From NCBI RefSeq assembly GCF_038148855.1, contig NZ_JBBVGR010000003.1:124001-188000 (forward strand): a stretch of 64,000 nt of DNA, written 5' to 3'. How positions within the stretch are numbered: position 1 is the first letter of the stretch; every line of letters begins with the position of its first letter. The DNA is from Phycobacter sedimenti. Lineage in GTDB: Bacteria; Pseudomonadota; Alphaproteobacteria; Rhodobacterales; Rhodobacteraceae. Made by a program: the position numbers and the translations under genes. The notes under the pieces were generated by a model, which did no database searches, was not told the origin of the DNA, and worked only from the letters and a program-made list of their open reading frames with translations. This document shows positions 10,976 to 19,410 of this stretch, piece after piece.

Positions 10976-12816
10976 TGAGCAGAACACCCGTAGGTGAAAT
11001 CCGCCCCAGCCAGTTACTCTGGACCTACGGTCCAGGAGCATTGATCGATCTCCCTAACATGTCGGTGGTCACGATGGGGATCGACCGCTGGGAGAAAGAC
11101 AGGTGTCAGCCGATACAAGAGGCACGCTTGCTTGCCAATGTCCGCAGCGTGCTCGGGCCTCAGGTCGAGGCATTGCGGATGCCTCCCATCGGCGAGAGGG
11201 ACGTCGTAGACCCCTTTTCTGCTGCAGCGCTGATCGGCGTACCCGTCAAGCCGTTCCCAAGATGGCTACGCTGCGTCAAGTGCGGGCTGCTATCGCCCTA
11301 TGACGCCGGCTTGTTTAAGCTGAAGGAAAACAGGTATCGGCCTGAGTTGACTCGTTTCGTCCATGAGGGCTGTCGCGGGTCGAATAACGATCAAAGGGCG
11401 AGGGATGCCGATGCCGTCCCGGCTCGCTTTCTAATGGCATGTCGAGCTGGCCACCTCGACGACTTTGCCTGGCATTGGTTCGTTCATGGCGGGCCTAGCA
11501 CTTGCCGCGCGACGCTGAGGTTTTTCGAGAGCGGCGCATCACTTCAAACCGAGAACCTGTGGGTCAAATGCGACGGCTGCGGTGCATCGAAGAACATGGC
11601 GCAGGCTTTCGGTCAGGCTGGTCGAGAAAATCTTCCGGGGTGCCGCGGGCGACACCCGCACATCGATAAGTTCGAAGACGATTGTACAGAAGACCCTCGT
11701 GCCATCTTGCTTGGGGCGACAAATGGTTGGTTTCCCGTGACGCTATCGGTCTTGGCCATACCGCAAACAGGAAGCCCCCTCGCGCAGCTAGTTGCAGACG
11801 GCTGGACTTTCTTCGAAGACGTAAGTTCAGCCGCAGAGGTCGCGTTCGTCGCGAAGACACTCAAGAAGACCGCACAACTTCCCGGCATCGAACAGTACAG
11901 CGATGAGCAGATTTGGTCCGCCATCGAAACCCATCGCAATGGTGGATCGGTCGTCGATCAAAGTGATCTGAAGGGACCCGAATGGGATATCCTGACAGAT
12001 GACAATCCGCCCACAGATTATCCGCACTTCATGAGCAAGAAGGTTGGCACTCCTCCGGGCTTCGGTACGGCGATCACACGCGTCCTCTTGCTGGAGCGCC
12101 TTCGTGAGGTGAATGCACTACTGGGCTTTACCAGGGTTGAGTCCCCAGACGAAGGCACGGGAGACGACGCAGCCCCACGGGCTCCACTCGGACGCGCTGC
12201 GCCGAACTGGGTTCCGGCCACACAAGTTCACGGCGAAGGTATTTTCATCCGTTTCGACAACGACGCGTTGAAGAGTTGGGCGGACAAGGAACCAGTTAAA
12301 GCGCTCGATGCTCGGCTCCGACAAGGGCACCGAGGATGGCGTCAAAAGCGAAACCTCGACCCGAACGAAGGTTATCCAGGCGTCCGCTACGTGATGTTGC
12401 ACACCCTCGCGCACATGCTGATCCGAGAACTTGCGCTTGAGTGCGGGTACAATGCTGCGAGCATTCGCGAGCGGATCTATGCTGAGGTCGATGACAGCAG
12501 GGATCAGGCTGGATTTCTCATCTATACCGCTGCAGCAGACTCCGATGGCACGCTTGGGGGACTGGTGGAGCTCGGCAAGCCCGAGAACCTCGGTCGTCTT
12601 CTACGCCAAGCGCTTGACCGCGCCCACATCTGCGCCTCCGACCCTCTGTGCGCGGAACACGATCCTAGCAAGGATCAGTCGCTTCACGGCGCCGCGTGTC
12701 ACGCTTGTTCGTTCGTCTCGGAAACGTCATGCGAGAGGGGAAATCGCCATCTCGACCGTTCCCTCGTGGTGCCAACGCTCGAACACCCCGATGCAGCATT
12801 CTTCGAGAACATCTGA
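10975..12816 (+). CDS. drmB: DISARM DUF1998 protein DrmB
   Basis: A 613-residue protein with the DUF1998-type C-terminal core (HTLAHMLIRELALECGY and IRERIYAE). A Cys-rich tail follows (CASDPLC, then CHACSFVSETSCERGN), as is usual for DrmB, which binds DrmA. A second CVKCG/CDGCG pair lies in the N-terminal half. The ATG at 10975 was chosen because GAGGAGG at 10961-10967 sits seven bases upstream and the start overlaps the drmA stop. A longer frame from 10936 would run back into drmA. The stop overlaps drmC by one base (TGATG). Confidence 0.92.
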   Translation: MSRTPVGEIRPSQLLWTYGPGALIDLPNMSVVTMGIDRWEKDRCQPIQEARLLANVRSVLGPQVEALRMPPIGERDVVDPFSAAALIGVPVKPFPRWLRCVKCGLLSPYDAGLFKLKENRYRPELTRFVHEGCRGSNNDQRARDADAVPARFLMACRAGHLDDFAWHWFVHGGPSTCRATLRFFESGASLQTENLWVKCDGCGASKNMAQAFGQAGRENLPGCRGRHPHIDKFEDDCTEDPRAILLGATNGWFPVTLSVLAIPQTGSPLAQLVADGWTFFEDVSSAAEVAFVAKTLKKTAQLPGIEQYSDEQIWSAIETHRNGGSVVDQSDLKGPEWDILTDDNPPTDYPHFMSKKVGTPPGFGTAITRVLLLERLREVNALLGFTRVESPDEGTGDDAAPRAPLGRAAPNWVPATQVHGEGIFIRFDNDALKSWADKEPVKALDARLRQGHRGWRQKRNLDPNEGYPGVRYVMLHTLAHMLIRELALECGYNAASIRERIYAEVDDSRDQAGFLIYTAAADSDGTLGGLVELGKPENLGRLLRQALDRAHICASDPLCAEHDPSKDQSLHGAACHACSFVSETSCERGNRHLDRSLVVPTLEHPDAAFFENI

Positions 12817-13577
12817 TGGAAAAGATGCTGATCGCTGCCACGGATCTCGTGGCCCTTCTGTCACCGTCGAGGATCGAAGCACTTGCTCATCGTGTCCGCG
12901 GCTCGCAGGCGGCCGAGCAAGATGGGAGCCTGCACCGGATAGTTAGCACGCCGGCTGCACGCGCAGCCCTTGATAACTTAATCGCAGCATGGAAGCAGAC
13001 CGAGATTTCGGGTGATTTGCTGGCCGGCATCTTGGTCGGTGGATCTTTTGCCCGACAACAAGTGCAGCGCGATAACAGTGTCGAACTCGTTTGGACGGGC
13101 CCAACGACCCCCTCAGTCCCTACCCGCCGAACAGAGCAGGTGCTCTTAGATCTGATCCATGGCGCAACGCGGGACCTCTTTATTGTCAGTTTCGTTGCAT
13201 ATGACGTCTCCTCGGTAGTCGATGCATTGAATGCCGCAACTACTCGCGGAATTGACACCAGAATACTGTTGGAGACATCCAGCAGCCATGGCGGGAGCCT
13301 CTCCGTTGATCCCGTTTCGACGATGCGAAGCTGTGTTCCTTCGGCGTCCTTGTACGTATGGACTGACCGACCCTATCCGTTTGTCGAAGGAAGGGTTCAC
13401 GCAAAGGTGGCTGTCGCTGACGGCAACTCGGCATTCTTGACCAGCGCGAACCTTACTGGACACGCACTCGAAAAAAACATGGAAGCCGGCGTGATCATCC
13501 GTGGAGGAAATGTGCCAAGCAGTCTTCGTGAGCATCTTCATGCCTTGATCCAGACCAGAGTTATCCGCCCAGCCTAA
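12816..13577 (+). CDS. drmC: DISARM phospholipase D-like protein DrmC
   Basis: A 253-residue PLD-family protein with a clear HKD motif near residue 194 (HAKVAVADGNSAFLTSAN), followed by the expected GxxxNxE-like segment (LEKNMEAG). DrmC is the third core DISARM gene; in published work it is the least essential for protection. ATG 12816 overlaps the drmB stop. A longer frame from 12696 is a shadow inside drmB. Its TAA stop at 13575-13577 overlaps the convergent stop codon of the radical SAM gene, so no intergenic space separates DISARM from the phage tail end. Confidence 0.92.
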   Translation: MEKMLIAATDLVALLSPSRIEALAHRVRGSQAAEQDGSLHRIVSTPAARAALDNLIAAWKQTEISGDLLAGILVGGSFARQQVQRDNSVELVWTGPTTPSVPTRRTEQVLLDLIHGATRDLFIVSFVAYDVSSVVDALNAATTRGIDTRILLETSSSHGGSLSVDPVSTMRSCVPSASLYVWTDRPYPFVEGRVHAKVAVADGNSAFLTSANLTGHALEKNMEAGVIIRGGNVPSSLREHLHALIQTRVIRPA

Positions 13578-14818
13578 CCTGCGCCGTTTTCTCGCCCGGT
13601 CTCGCCTTTCACCCCAACCACCACCATCCCCGTCAAATGCCAGACGGCAGCCATCATGATCCCCATATTGAAGGCAAACTCGTTGGCGCAGCTCTGCTTG
13701 AAGAACTCGCCCTCGAGGAACATACAGGATCCCTTGCAGAGCTGAACGACGGGGCAGGACATGCATTCCACCCGGAAGGCAAAATGCGTCGCGGTATCGA
13801 GCGCGATGCCGTCAAACTCGGCGACATGGCCGATCTTGTGCACGCCCTTCGCACCGGTGTTCTGGCAGGTCATGACGTTTCCGTGCAGGTCGACGGCGAT
13901 CGCGTCTTGGCTGTCCATCCCGCATTTCTGGCCGAGGGCCTCGATTGGCCGCCGACGCTGGATCGAGGCATAGAATTCGTTGATGCGTTCCCCAAGGCCG
14001 AAGGCATTCGGGTCTTCGACCAGCGCTTTGAAGATCGACCGCGTCAAGCTGTTCAGTTCCGCGGGCTCAAACCGCCCTGTCCCGATGGCGGTCGCGGCGT
14101 CATAGACATTCACCACGCCTTCGAGCCCGACGAAGACATCCGGCCCGACGTTTTCTGCAAACCAGGCCTTGAGGGCCCGCAGGTCGTGATGCTGGCGCGT
14201 CAACACCGCATTGAACCCGGTCTTTTCGGGGCGCTCGGCCAACAGGGTTTGGATCCAGTGTCTCTTGTCAGGATCGTCGAACGGATCCGGCCCGCGCAGA
14301 TGCTGCCCCGGGCCATCATGAGAGATTGTGATCGCGATGTCATGCGTGGAAATGAAGTCGAGCTTCTCGCGGTCAAGGAGTGATCCGTTGGTGATGATCG
14401 AGAAGGTAGCCGTAGTGAACCGCGCCGCCAACGCCGGCACCAACCGCTTGATCTTGGCCCAATAAAGAAACGGCTCACCACCCCAGAGCTCGATCTTTTC
14501 CGGGGCGTCGGTGATCCAGCCGTCGAGCTGAGTCAGGAAGTGCTCGACATCGGCCAGCTTCGAGACCGTGGCATCGGCGATCTGGAAGGCCTGGCTGCAA
14601 TAGCTGCAGGCATAGTTGCACGACAGGCCGAGTTGGATTTTCAGGATGCGGGGAGCGCGAGATTTTCCGATGGGCTTGTCTTTGGCCACGCGGGCAACCG
14701 GTGCAAAGCTCCCCCGTTCGACCGGCAGCGGCAGCCCCTCGCATTCGGAGGTGTGCGGGTTGTAGCGCACGGAATGACGACTGCCGTCACGCGCTTCCAA
14801 AGTCAGATCAAACCACAT
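13574..14818 (-). CDS. radical SAM/SPASM peptide- or protein-modifying enzyme in the phage tail cassette
   Basis: A 414-residue radical SAM protein. C67, C71 and C74 (CNYACSYC) form the CxxxCxxC [4Fe-4S] motif, followed by GGEPFLYW and ITNGSLLD as in the family. The C-terminal SPASM region has CGMDSQDA...TCQNTG and a C-x2-C-x5-C-x3-C signature (CMSCPVVQLCKGSC), which normally binds auxiliary clusters in RiPP and sulfatase maturases. It is the last gene of the tail operon, and its start overlaps the oxygenase gene by a single base (TGATG-type). It probably modifies a phage-encoded tail protein; the 92-residue NCNCNCRC protein two genes upstream is the best candidate. The substrate is inferred. 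Confidence 0.85.
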   Translation of the reverse strand: MWFDLTLEARDGSRHSVRYNPHTSECEGLPLPVERGSFAPVARVAKDKPIGKSRAPRILKIQLGLSCNYACSYCSQAFQIADATVSKLADVEHFLTQLDGWITDAPEKIELWGGEPFLYWAKIKRLVPALAARFTTATFSIITNGSLLDREKLDFISTHDIAITISHDGPGQHLRGPDPFDDPDKRHWIQTLLAERPEKTGFNAVLTRQHHDLRALKAWFAENVGPDVFVGLEGVVNVYDAATAIGTGRFEPAELNSLTRSIFKALVEDPNAFGLGERINEFYASIQRRRPIEALGQKCGMDSQDAIAVDLHGNVMTCQNTGAKGVHKIGHVAEFDGIALDTATHFAFRVECMSCPVVQLCKGSCMFLEGEFFKQSCANEFAFNMGIMMAAVWHLTGMVVVGVKGETGRENGAG

Positions 14819-15450
14819 CAGTCGAACAGCCTTTCTTCGATAGCGGTTGGCAGGTTGACGCGGAAGTTCGCGACGACCTGAACATGCGGCGCGCTCCCCT
14901 CGTAGGGGTGCTGGTTGTGGGGAATATGAGAGGGAAAGAAGACCGAAAGCCCCGGTCGCGGATTAACCGAGAAGCCATGACGGCTCTCATAAGGCAGCCG
15001 CCCCTCATCAAAGTACCGCGACGGATCCTCGATCACGAAGCGCGGGGTGCCCACGCTGTTCACCGGCTGGCCCGATCCACCGCCGGTCAGAAAGTGGACG
15101 CAGGTCAGGTCCCCCTCGCGGCTGTCCTTATGCGTCGAGATGAACCCGCCAGGCTCGATGATCAGCGCGCGGTTTTCGCAATGGTTGGGGTCGAGGTAGG
15201 AAGCCCAAGGGCCGAGCACGGCACGCGCGCAGGCGAAGAGATGCGCCTTCAACGCTTGCCCCGCCGCGCTGCCATCGAGAATGCCGCGCACCCGGCGTTT
15301 CGCGGCGCTGGGCGGTTTCGCGGTTTTCCCAATCTCCGCCGCCGTAATAGCCTCCTCGGCCAGAAGCCGGTTTACCTCCCAGTCAGGCGGGGTTTCAAAG
15401 AAGCTGACCCGCGTCGGCCAAAGCTCAATGGTGGTGCTGTGAATGTCCAC
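14818..15450 (-). CDS. 2OG-Fe(II) oxygenase-like protein
   Basis: About 210 residues from a GTG at 15450. The C-terminal half carries an HxD pair (STHKDSR) and a distal His in a proline-rich turn (FFPSHIPHNQHPY), then VANFRV. This matches the HxD...H...R layout of 2-oxoglutarate/Fe(II) dioxygenases. The start is uncertain: the frame is open to 15678 but that extension reads as out-of-frame sequence over the preceding gene. GTG 15450 lies just after the preceding TGA, so coupling is plausible. It sits between the 92-residue protein and the radical SAM enzyme, suggesting a joint role in post-translational modification. Confidence 0.65.
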   Translation of the reverse strand: MDIHSTTIELWPTRVSFFETPPDWEVNRLLAEEAITAAEIGKTAKPPSAAKRRVRGILDGSAAGQALKAHLFACARAVLGPWASYLDPNHCENRALIIEPGGFISTHKDSREGDLTCVHFLTGGGSGQPVNSVGTPRFVIEDPSRYFDEGRLPYESRHGFSVNPRPGLSVFFPSHIPHNQHPYEGSAPHVQVVANFRVNLPTAIEERLFD

Positions 15451-15452
15451 GG

Positions 15453-15731
15453 TCAGCACCGGCAATTGCAGTTGCAGTTGAACTGCCGCCGCACCGAGGT
15501 CACGGTAACATCCCCCGTCGTGCCGCCGCCGCTGATGCTTTCGACATAACAGTTTCCCACGTATGGGTATGCATAGCTTTGACTGATATTCACGCCCCCA
15601 CTGGGCGCGCCGTTGGTCACGGTCACGGAGGTAATATCGCCTGTGCCGATGACCGGCTTGTTTGCAATGCGCGACCAATCCACATTGCCGCTATCGTCGA
15701 TGACGATGGTGGTACCAACCTTATAGGCCAT
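15453..15731 (-). CDS. small tail-associated protein with C-terminal NCNCNCRC; candidate modified substrate
   Basis: A 92-residue protein with an excellent ribosome binding site (AAGGAGG, five bases before ATG 15731). It begins MAYKVGTTIVIDDSGNVDW, like the short adhesin or fibre starter modules of tailed phages, and is Gly/Ser/Thr-rich in the middle. It ends in QFNCNCNCRC, with alternating cysteines at the very C-terminus. Apart from one Cys near residue 61, cysteines occur only there. It is flanked by two putative 2OG-Fe(II) oxygenases with a radical SAM/SPASM enzyme two genes on. That layout resembles a precursor with its maturases, but no leader peptide is obvious. Function is unknown. 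Confidence 0.75.
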   Translation of the reverse strand: MAYKVGTTIVIDDSGNVDWSRIANKPVIGTGDITSVTVTNGAPSGGVNISQSYAYPYVGNCYVESISGGGTTGDVTVTSVRRQFNCNCNCRC

Positions 15732-16461
15732 GAGAGCCTCCTTGCGCCTGATGGGCCAGGATCTCTGTGAGCCCGGCTTTGCAGTGAGAATTGGGAAGGT
15801 CGAGCGAACAAAGAATCGGAATGCACATCCGCTCCTCGCCCTCGAAATAGGTGCTGTCGTGCGGCACATGCCCCTCGAAGACCAGCATCGAGCCCGCCTT
15901 TGGCTCGACCGCATACCAACCGCCGACATAGGCGTTGGGATTGTTGCAGGGCCAGAGCCGCTTGCCGACATTGGCCGGATCGTAAAACCGCACCGCCCCG
16001 CGATGCAGCGAAGTCTCGGGGCAATCGGCGTCGAGCACCACCCGCGGATAATAGGTGCAGACGATGTCGCTCTGGATATGGGTGTGGGCGTTGATGCCGA
16101 CGTTTTCCCGCGCGGTACGGCGCTGCCAGAAGGTGTCTGACATCATCCGGATATCGCCCTGATGATCGTAGCCATAGGCGAGTTGCAGATATTCCCGCAC
16201 CCCGGCGGCAACCATCTGCGCGAGCACCGCAATCGCCGGGTCGCACCGGTCCATCAGGAAGTTGTGCCGCAAATGCCCGAGATGGTTGGTATCATCGCCG
16301 ACATTGCGGCGGTCCCTCGCATCCTGAATTCGGTTTGCAAGCGCATCCTCGGCCGCCAGCGCATGCAGCCGGTCATTGAAGCCCTCTGGCATCTCCCAGT
16401 GCTTATGCAGCACGAAGCTTGGATAAATGAGCTGGAATTCACTTTTGGTTGCGATTTCCAT
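15721..16461 (-). CDS. putative 2OG-Fe(II) oxygenase of the phage type (PF13759-like)
   Basis: A 246-residue protein resembling the 2OG-FeII_Oxy_5 family known from tailed phages. It has NAHTHIQSDIVCTYYPRV, a GxLVFEGHVPHDSTYF-like segment with the distal His, and a following R (GEERMCIPI). Such enzymes are prolyl-hydroxylase-like. ATG 16461 was chosen because it overlaps the preceding stop (TGATG) and follows GGAGG. The gene lies directly before the NCNCNCRC protein. Candidate substrates in the same operon are that protein and the collagen-like tail protein at 19410-19637; neither is shown. Confidence 0.75.
   Translation of the reverse strand: MEIATKSEFQLIYPSFVLHKHWEMPEGFNDRLHALAAEDALANRIQDARDRRNVGDDTNHLGHLRHNFLMDRCDPAIAVLAQMVAAGVREYLQLAYGYDHQGDIRMMSDTFWQRRTARENVGINAHTHIQSDIVCTYYPRVVLDADCPETSLHRGAVRFYDPANVGKRLWPCNNPNAYVGGWYAVEPKAGSMLVFEGHVPHDSTYFEGEERMCIPILCSLDLPNSHCKAGLTEILAHQAQGGSHGL
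15737..15743 (-). promoter_or_regulatory. strong ribosome binding site of the NCNCNCRC protein
   Basis: AAGGAGG on the minus strand, five bases before ATG 15731. It lies inside the end of the upstream oxygenase gene, whose last codons overlap this start by 11 bases. It is the strongest Shine-Dalgarno match in the cassette and fixes the start of the 92-residue protein. Confidence 0.8.
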
Positions 16462-17369
16462 CACACCACCTCCAACACCATCTTGCCGATCGCCGTGTAA
16501 TGCTCGGTGTTGATCTTGACCGCGATCTGATCGCCGGGCGCGAGCCCCAAGGCCTCAACAGCAAAGCTGCCCGTGCCGTCCGGCCCCGTCACCAACCGCC
16601 GCTTCGGCAGATAGCCCGCATCAGACTCGAGCTTCAGCGCCAGGGCATGGGCACAGGGTGCGCTGTCGGCGTTCCAGTGCAGCGCCACGGCCACCTCGGC
16701 CCGCCCACCGGCGGGCACGGTGAGAACCGCCCCTTCGGCCGCAACGGCATGGAAATAGAACTGCCGGAACCACTGGCCGTCCTTAGGGATCGTAGCGTCA
16801 TCGACGCGCCCGGCGATTTCCGTGCCGTTCAGGAAGATCGGGTCCTGATCGCAGAGCACCTCGATGCGCAGCTGATCGAAGGGGGCCTCAAGGGGCATGA
16901 AGATCACCAGCGCATTGGCGATCTGGGCACGGGCCCGGTGTCGGAATGAGAGATCGACCTTTTCGCGTGCGGATTGGGCAAAGCGGTTGCGCCAGGGCAG
17001 CGGCTGGCCATTGTGGCCGACAGCAATGTCGATCAGCGAATAATCGACAAGCTCATCGCGCCCCCGCATGCCATCCGCAAAAATGTAGGAGCGCCCCTTA
17101 TAGATGCCGCCATGCGCAGCCCCCGGCAGATCCGGGACCAGAACCTCATTGTAGCTCAGATCGACGAAGCCTGCGTTGTTGCCAAGGCTCGGCGGAGTTT
17201 CGAGGTGGCTGCGCAATTCGGCCCAGGGCATGACGCCGGCCATGCCGGATTGCGTGCCTTGGGCCGCGCGCTCAAAGACCGCAATCCCGGCGTAATCGGC
17301 CTTGATGTCGACGGCATAGTGCAGCGGCACGCCACAGTTCGTGATAGCGACAAGACCGGTCTGGGTCAC
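16461..17369 (-). CDS. tail-associated protein of unknown function
   Basis: 302 residues from a GTG start that overlaps the upstream stop (GTGA). The sequence is predicted beta-rich and has no catalytic motif that I recognise. The position after the fibre/chaperone gene and before the oxygenase suggests a virion or receptor-binding component. The C-terminal 100 residues (VPAGGRAEVAVALHWN and following) look like a beta-sandwich module. Hypothetical. Confidence 0.75.
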   Translation of the reverse strand: MTQTGLVAITNCGVPLHYAVDIKADYAGIAVFERAAQGTQSGMAGVMPWAELRSHLETPPSLGNNAGFVDLSYNEVLVPDLPGAAHGGIYKGRSYIFADGMRGRDELVDYSLIDIAVGHNGQPLPWRNRFAQSAREKVDLSFRHRARAQIANALVIFMPLEAPFDQLRIEVLCDQDPIFLNGTEIAGRVDDATIPKDGQWFRQFYFHAVAAEGAVLTVPAGGRAEVAVALHWNADSAPCAHALALKLESDAGYLPKRRLVTGPDGTGSFAVEALGLAPGDQIAVKINTEHYTAIGKMVLEVV

Positions 17370-17902
17370 GGGAGTTTCCTTTTCAGCTGGGCGACCTCGC
17401 TCGCGAGGTCTTTGATGGCCTCGACGAGGAGGCCCACGAGATTGCCGTAAGCGAGGCGCAACACGCCCTCGGCCTCAACCACGGCCTCCGGTGCGACCAC
17501 TTGCACCTCCTGCGCGATGAGACCCATCTGGCGGGTGTCGCTGCCCACCATGGTGAAGGTGACACCGTTGAGCGCTTGCACCTTGGCCAGCGCATCTGCG
17601 ATGGGCGCGATGTCGGATTTCAGGCGTGCGTCTGAGGAGGAGACGAAGTTCGGCGCGGTGACCGTGCCTGTGAAGGTGGCCCCACTTAGCGCCGCACGGG
17701 TATCGAGCGCCGACTGGAAGCCGGTTATATCGCCCGTCGTGTGCGTGTGGCCTTCCTTTGAAAGCGCCTGACCGCCGGCCGTGATGCCGTCATGAACGAC
17801 AATGGTTTTCTTGGTCGTGTCGACGGTCAATTCACCAGCCGCCCCAGTGAATACGGAATGTTCCGCCGTGGTGCCGCGCCGGCGCTGGATCTGGGTCGTC
17901 AT
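17366..17902 (-). CDS. tail fibre protein with C-terminal S74 intramolecular chaperone
   Basis: 178 residues. The N-terminus (MTTQIQRRRGTTAEHS, then GELTVDTTKKTIVVHDG) is the short fibre starter common to tail fibres. The middle has the GHTHTTGDITGFQSALDTR collar motif. From SSSDARLKSD onward lies a peptidase S74 / endosialidase-type chaperone domain (GLIAQEVQVVAPEAV, then a C-terminal coiled coil), which trimerises the fibre and cleaves itself at a Ser-Asp bond in this family. It is paralogous to the protein at 21903-22559. Confidence 0.88.
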   Translation of the reverse strand: MTTQIQRRRGTTAEHSVFTGAAGELTVDTTKKTIVVHDGITAGGQALSKEGHTHTTGDITGFQSALDTRAALSGATFTGTVTAPNFVSSSDARLKSDIAPIADALAKVQALNGVTFTMVGSDTRQMGLIAQEVQVVAPEAVVEAEGVLRLAYGNLVGLLVEAIKDLASEVAQLKRKLP

Positions 17903-18153
17903 CAGAGGATGCTCCCGTAATCGGCGCTGCTGGAGGGCTGTGAGCTGATCTGCCCGTAGTCGAGCGTGATAGTGCCGCCAGCGCCGATCTCGGACTGTTT
18001 GGCAAATGCCTCGAAGCTCGACGCCGAGATGCCGATGGCAAAACGGCCCTCATCCGTCACGAGATAGGGCTCGCCCGCGATCAGGGTTCCTGAACCGGCC
18101 GCAGCGGTCAGTTGCGCGCGGGTCCCGCGCTTGATTTTCAGACTGATGGCCAT
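17902..18153 (-). CDS. small tail fibre-type protein
   Basis: 83 residues. MAISLKIKRGTRAQLTAAAG and LIAGEPYLVTDEGRFAIGIS match the N-terminal starter module of phage tropism/fibre proteins, and little else is present. It may add a short appendage or be a relic module of a longer fibre. It is preceded by GAGGACG and is in tandem with the neighbouring fibre genes. Confidence 0.75.
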   Translation of the reverse strand: MAISLKIKRGTRAQLTAAAGSGTLIAGEPYLVTDEGRFAIGISASSFEAFAKQSEIGAGGTITLDYGQISSQPSSSADYGSIL

Positions 18154-18165
18154 GGGGGGACGTCC

Positions 18166-19410
18166 TCAAAACGTGCCGGCATCAAGCACGACGCCGTTAA
18201 TCGTCCCACCAGAGATCATCACATTGCTCGAAGCTTGCGTGGCCATTGACCCAAGCCCGAGATTCGAACGCGCTGTCGCCTTGTTCGGCAGATCGGAAAG
18301 GTTCGAGGCAGCAGAGAGCTTGCCCGCCAGAGCGTTCGTGACGGTGGTTGCGAAGTTCGGATCGTCCCCAAGGGCCGCCGCCAACTCGTTCAGCGTGTCC
18401 ATCGCGCCTGGGGCAGCATCGATCAGCGCGCCGATGGCGGCAGCAACGAAGGCGGTGCTCGCAATCTGCGTTGTGTTTGTTCCTGCGGCGGCGGTCGGAG
18501 CCGTCGGCGTGCCCGTCAGGGCCGGTGAGGCTAGCGGCGCTTTCGCGTCCAGCGCGGTCTGCATCCCAGTGACTTGCGAGATCGGATGACTATGCGCCGA
18601 GGGGGTAAAGCTGGTGGGTTTGCCGGTAATCCCGGCCCAGGGCGCGGCATCCGCCACCTCTGCCGCATCGACCTTGCCATCTTTGTCAGTGTCATAAGCG
18701 GACTTCAGCATGTCGCCGGGGCCAAAATCGACAATGGCCTGCTGCACGAAGGCGGTCGTCGCCACTTGGGTGGTGTTCGTGCCAGAGGTTGCCGTCGGGG
18801 CTGTGGGCGTTCCGGTGAGTGCGGGCGACGCCAGCGGCGCCTTGGCATCGAGGGCCGCCTGCAGCCCATCCACATTGCCTATGACATGGGCATGGCTGTC
18901 ATCGACGACGGCCGCTGTGATGGTGACATTGGCAGACCCATCGAAGCTGACAGAGCCCGAGAGGTCGCCTGCCAAGGTGATGCTGCGCGCCGTGGCCAGT
19001 TTGATCGCTGACACCGCATTGGCGGTCGCGCCGAGTTTGGCATCAAGCGCGCCTTGCAGACCGGTGACATCGGCAATCGCGTGACTGTGGCTCAGCGCGG
19101 CCTTGGCCCCAAGACCCGCATCGAGTTGCGATTTCCGCACGAGATCGGTTGCGGCGCTGGCATCTTGGGCAGATTTTGGAACGGTCGAGAAGGTTTTCGC
19201 GCCCGCGACGGTTTGCGTGCCGACAAGCGCCAGAAACCCGCCCGAGCCTGCCATCGGCACCACCGAGGTGGCATTGCCGGACCCGTCATCGCCCTTGCCG
19301 ATATAGAGCGTGTCATCGACCTCGTTGTGCGCGAGCTCGCCGGACTTCAGCGCAGCGGGCGCGCCCGCCACGCCAGAGACGCGACGTTTGAGTTGGATGG
19401 TGTTTGCCAT
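18166..19410 (-). CDS. repeat-containing tail fibre protein
   Basis: 414 residues. It has the fibre starter (MANTIQLKRRVSGVAG, then LKSGELAHNEVDDTLYIGKG) followed by collar-type repeats of the SHSHAIADVTGLQGALDAK form. A segment containing LASPALTGTPTAPTA and TTQVATTAFV occurs twice, about 18433-18567 and 18734-18870. An EF-hand-like DTDKDGKVDAAE lies between and may bind calcium. Receptor binding is the likely role. Confidence 0.85.
   Translation of the reverse strand: MANTIQLKRRVSGVAGAPAALKSGELAHNEVDDTLYIGKGDDGSGNATSVVPMAGSGGFLALVGTQTVAGAKTFSTVPKSAQDASAATDLVRKSQLDAGLGAKAALSHSHAIADVTGLQGALDAKLGATANAVSAIKLATARSITLAGDLSGSVSFDGSANVTITAAVVDDSHAHVIGNVDGLQAALDAKAPLASPALTGTPTAPTATSGTNTTQVATTAFVQQAIVDFGPGDMLKSAYDTDKDGKVDAAEVADAAPWAGITGKPTSFTPSAHSHPISQVTGMQTALDAKAPLASPALTGTPTAPTAAAGTNTTQIASTAFVAAAIGALIDAAPGAMDTLNELAAALGDDPNFATTVTNALAGKLSAASNLSDLPNKATARSNLGLGSMATQASSNVMISGGTINGVVLDAGTF
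18433..18870 (-). repeat. internal direct repeat in the tail fibre gene
   Basis: Two copies of about 135 bases (18433-18567 and 18734-18870) encode near-identical blocks, each ending in a TTAFV segment. Such repeats allow fibre length change by recombination. Confidence 0.7.
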
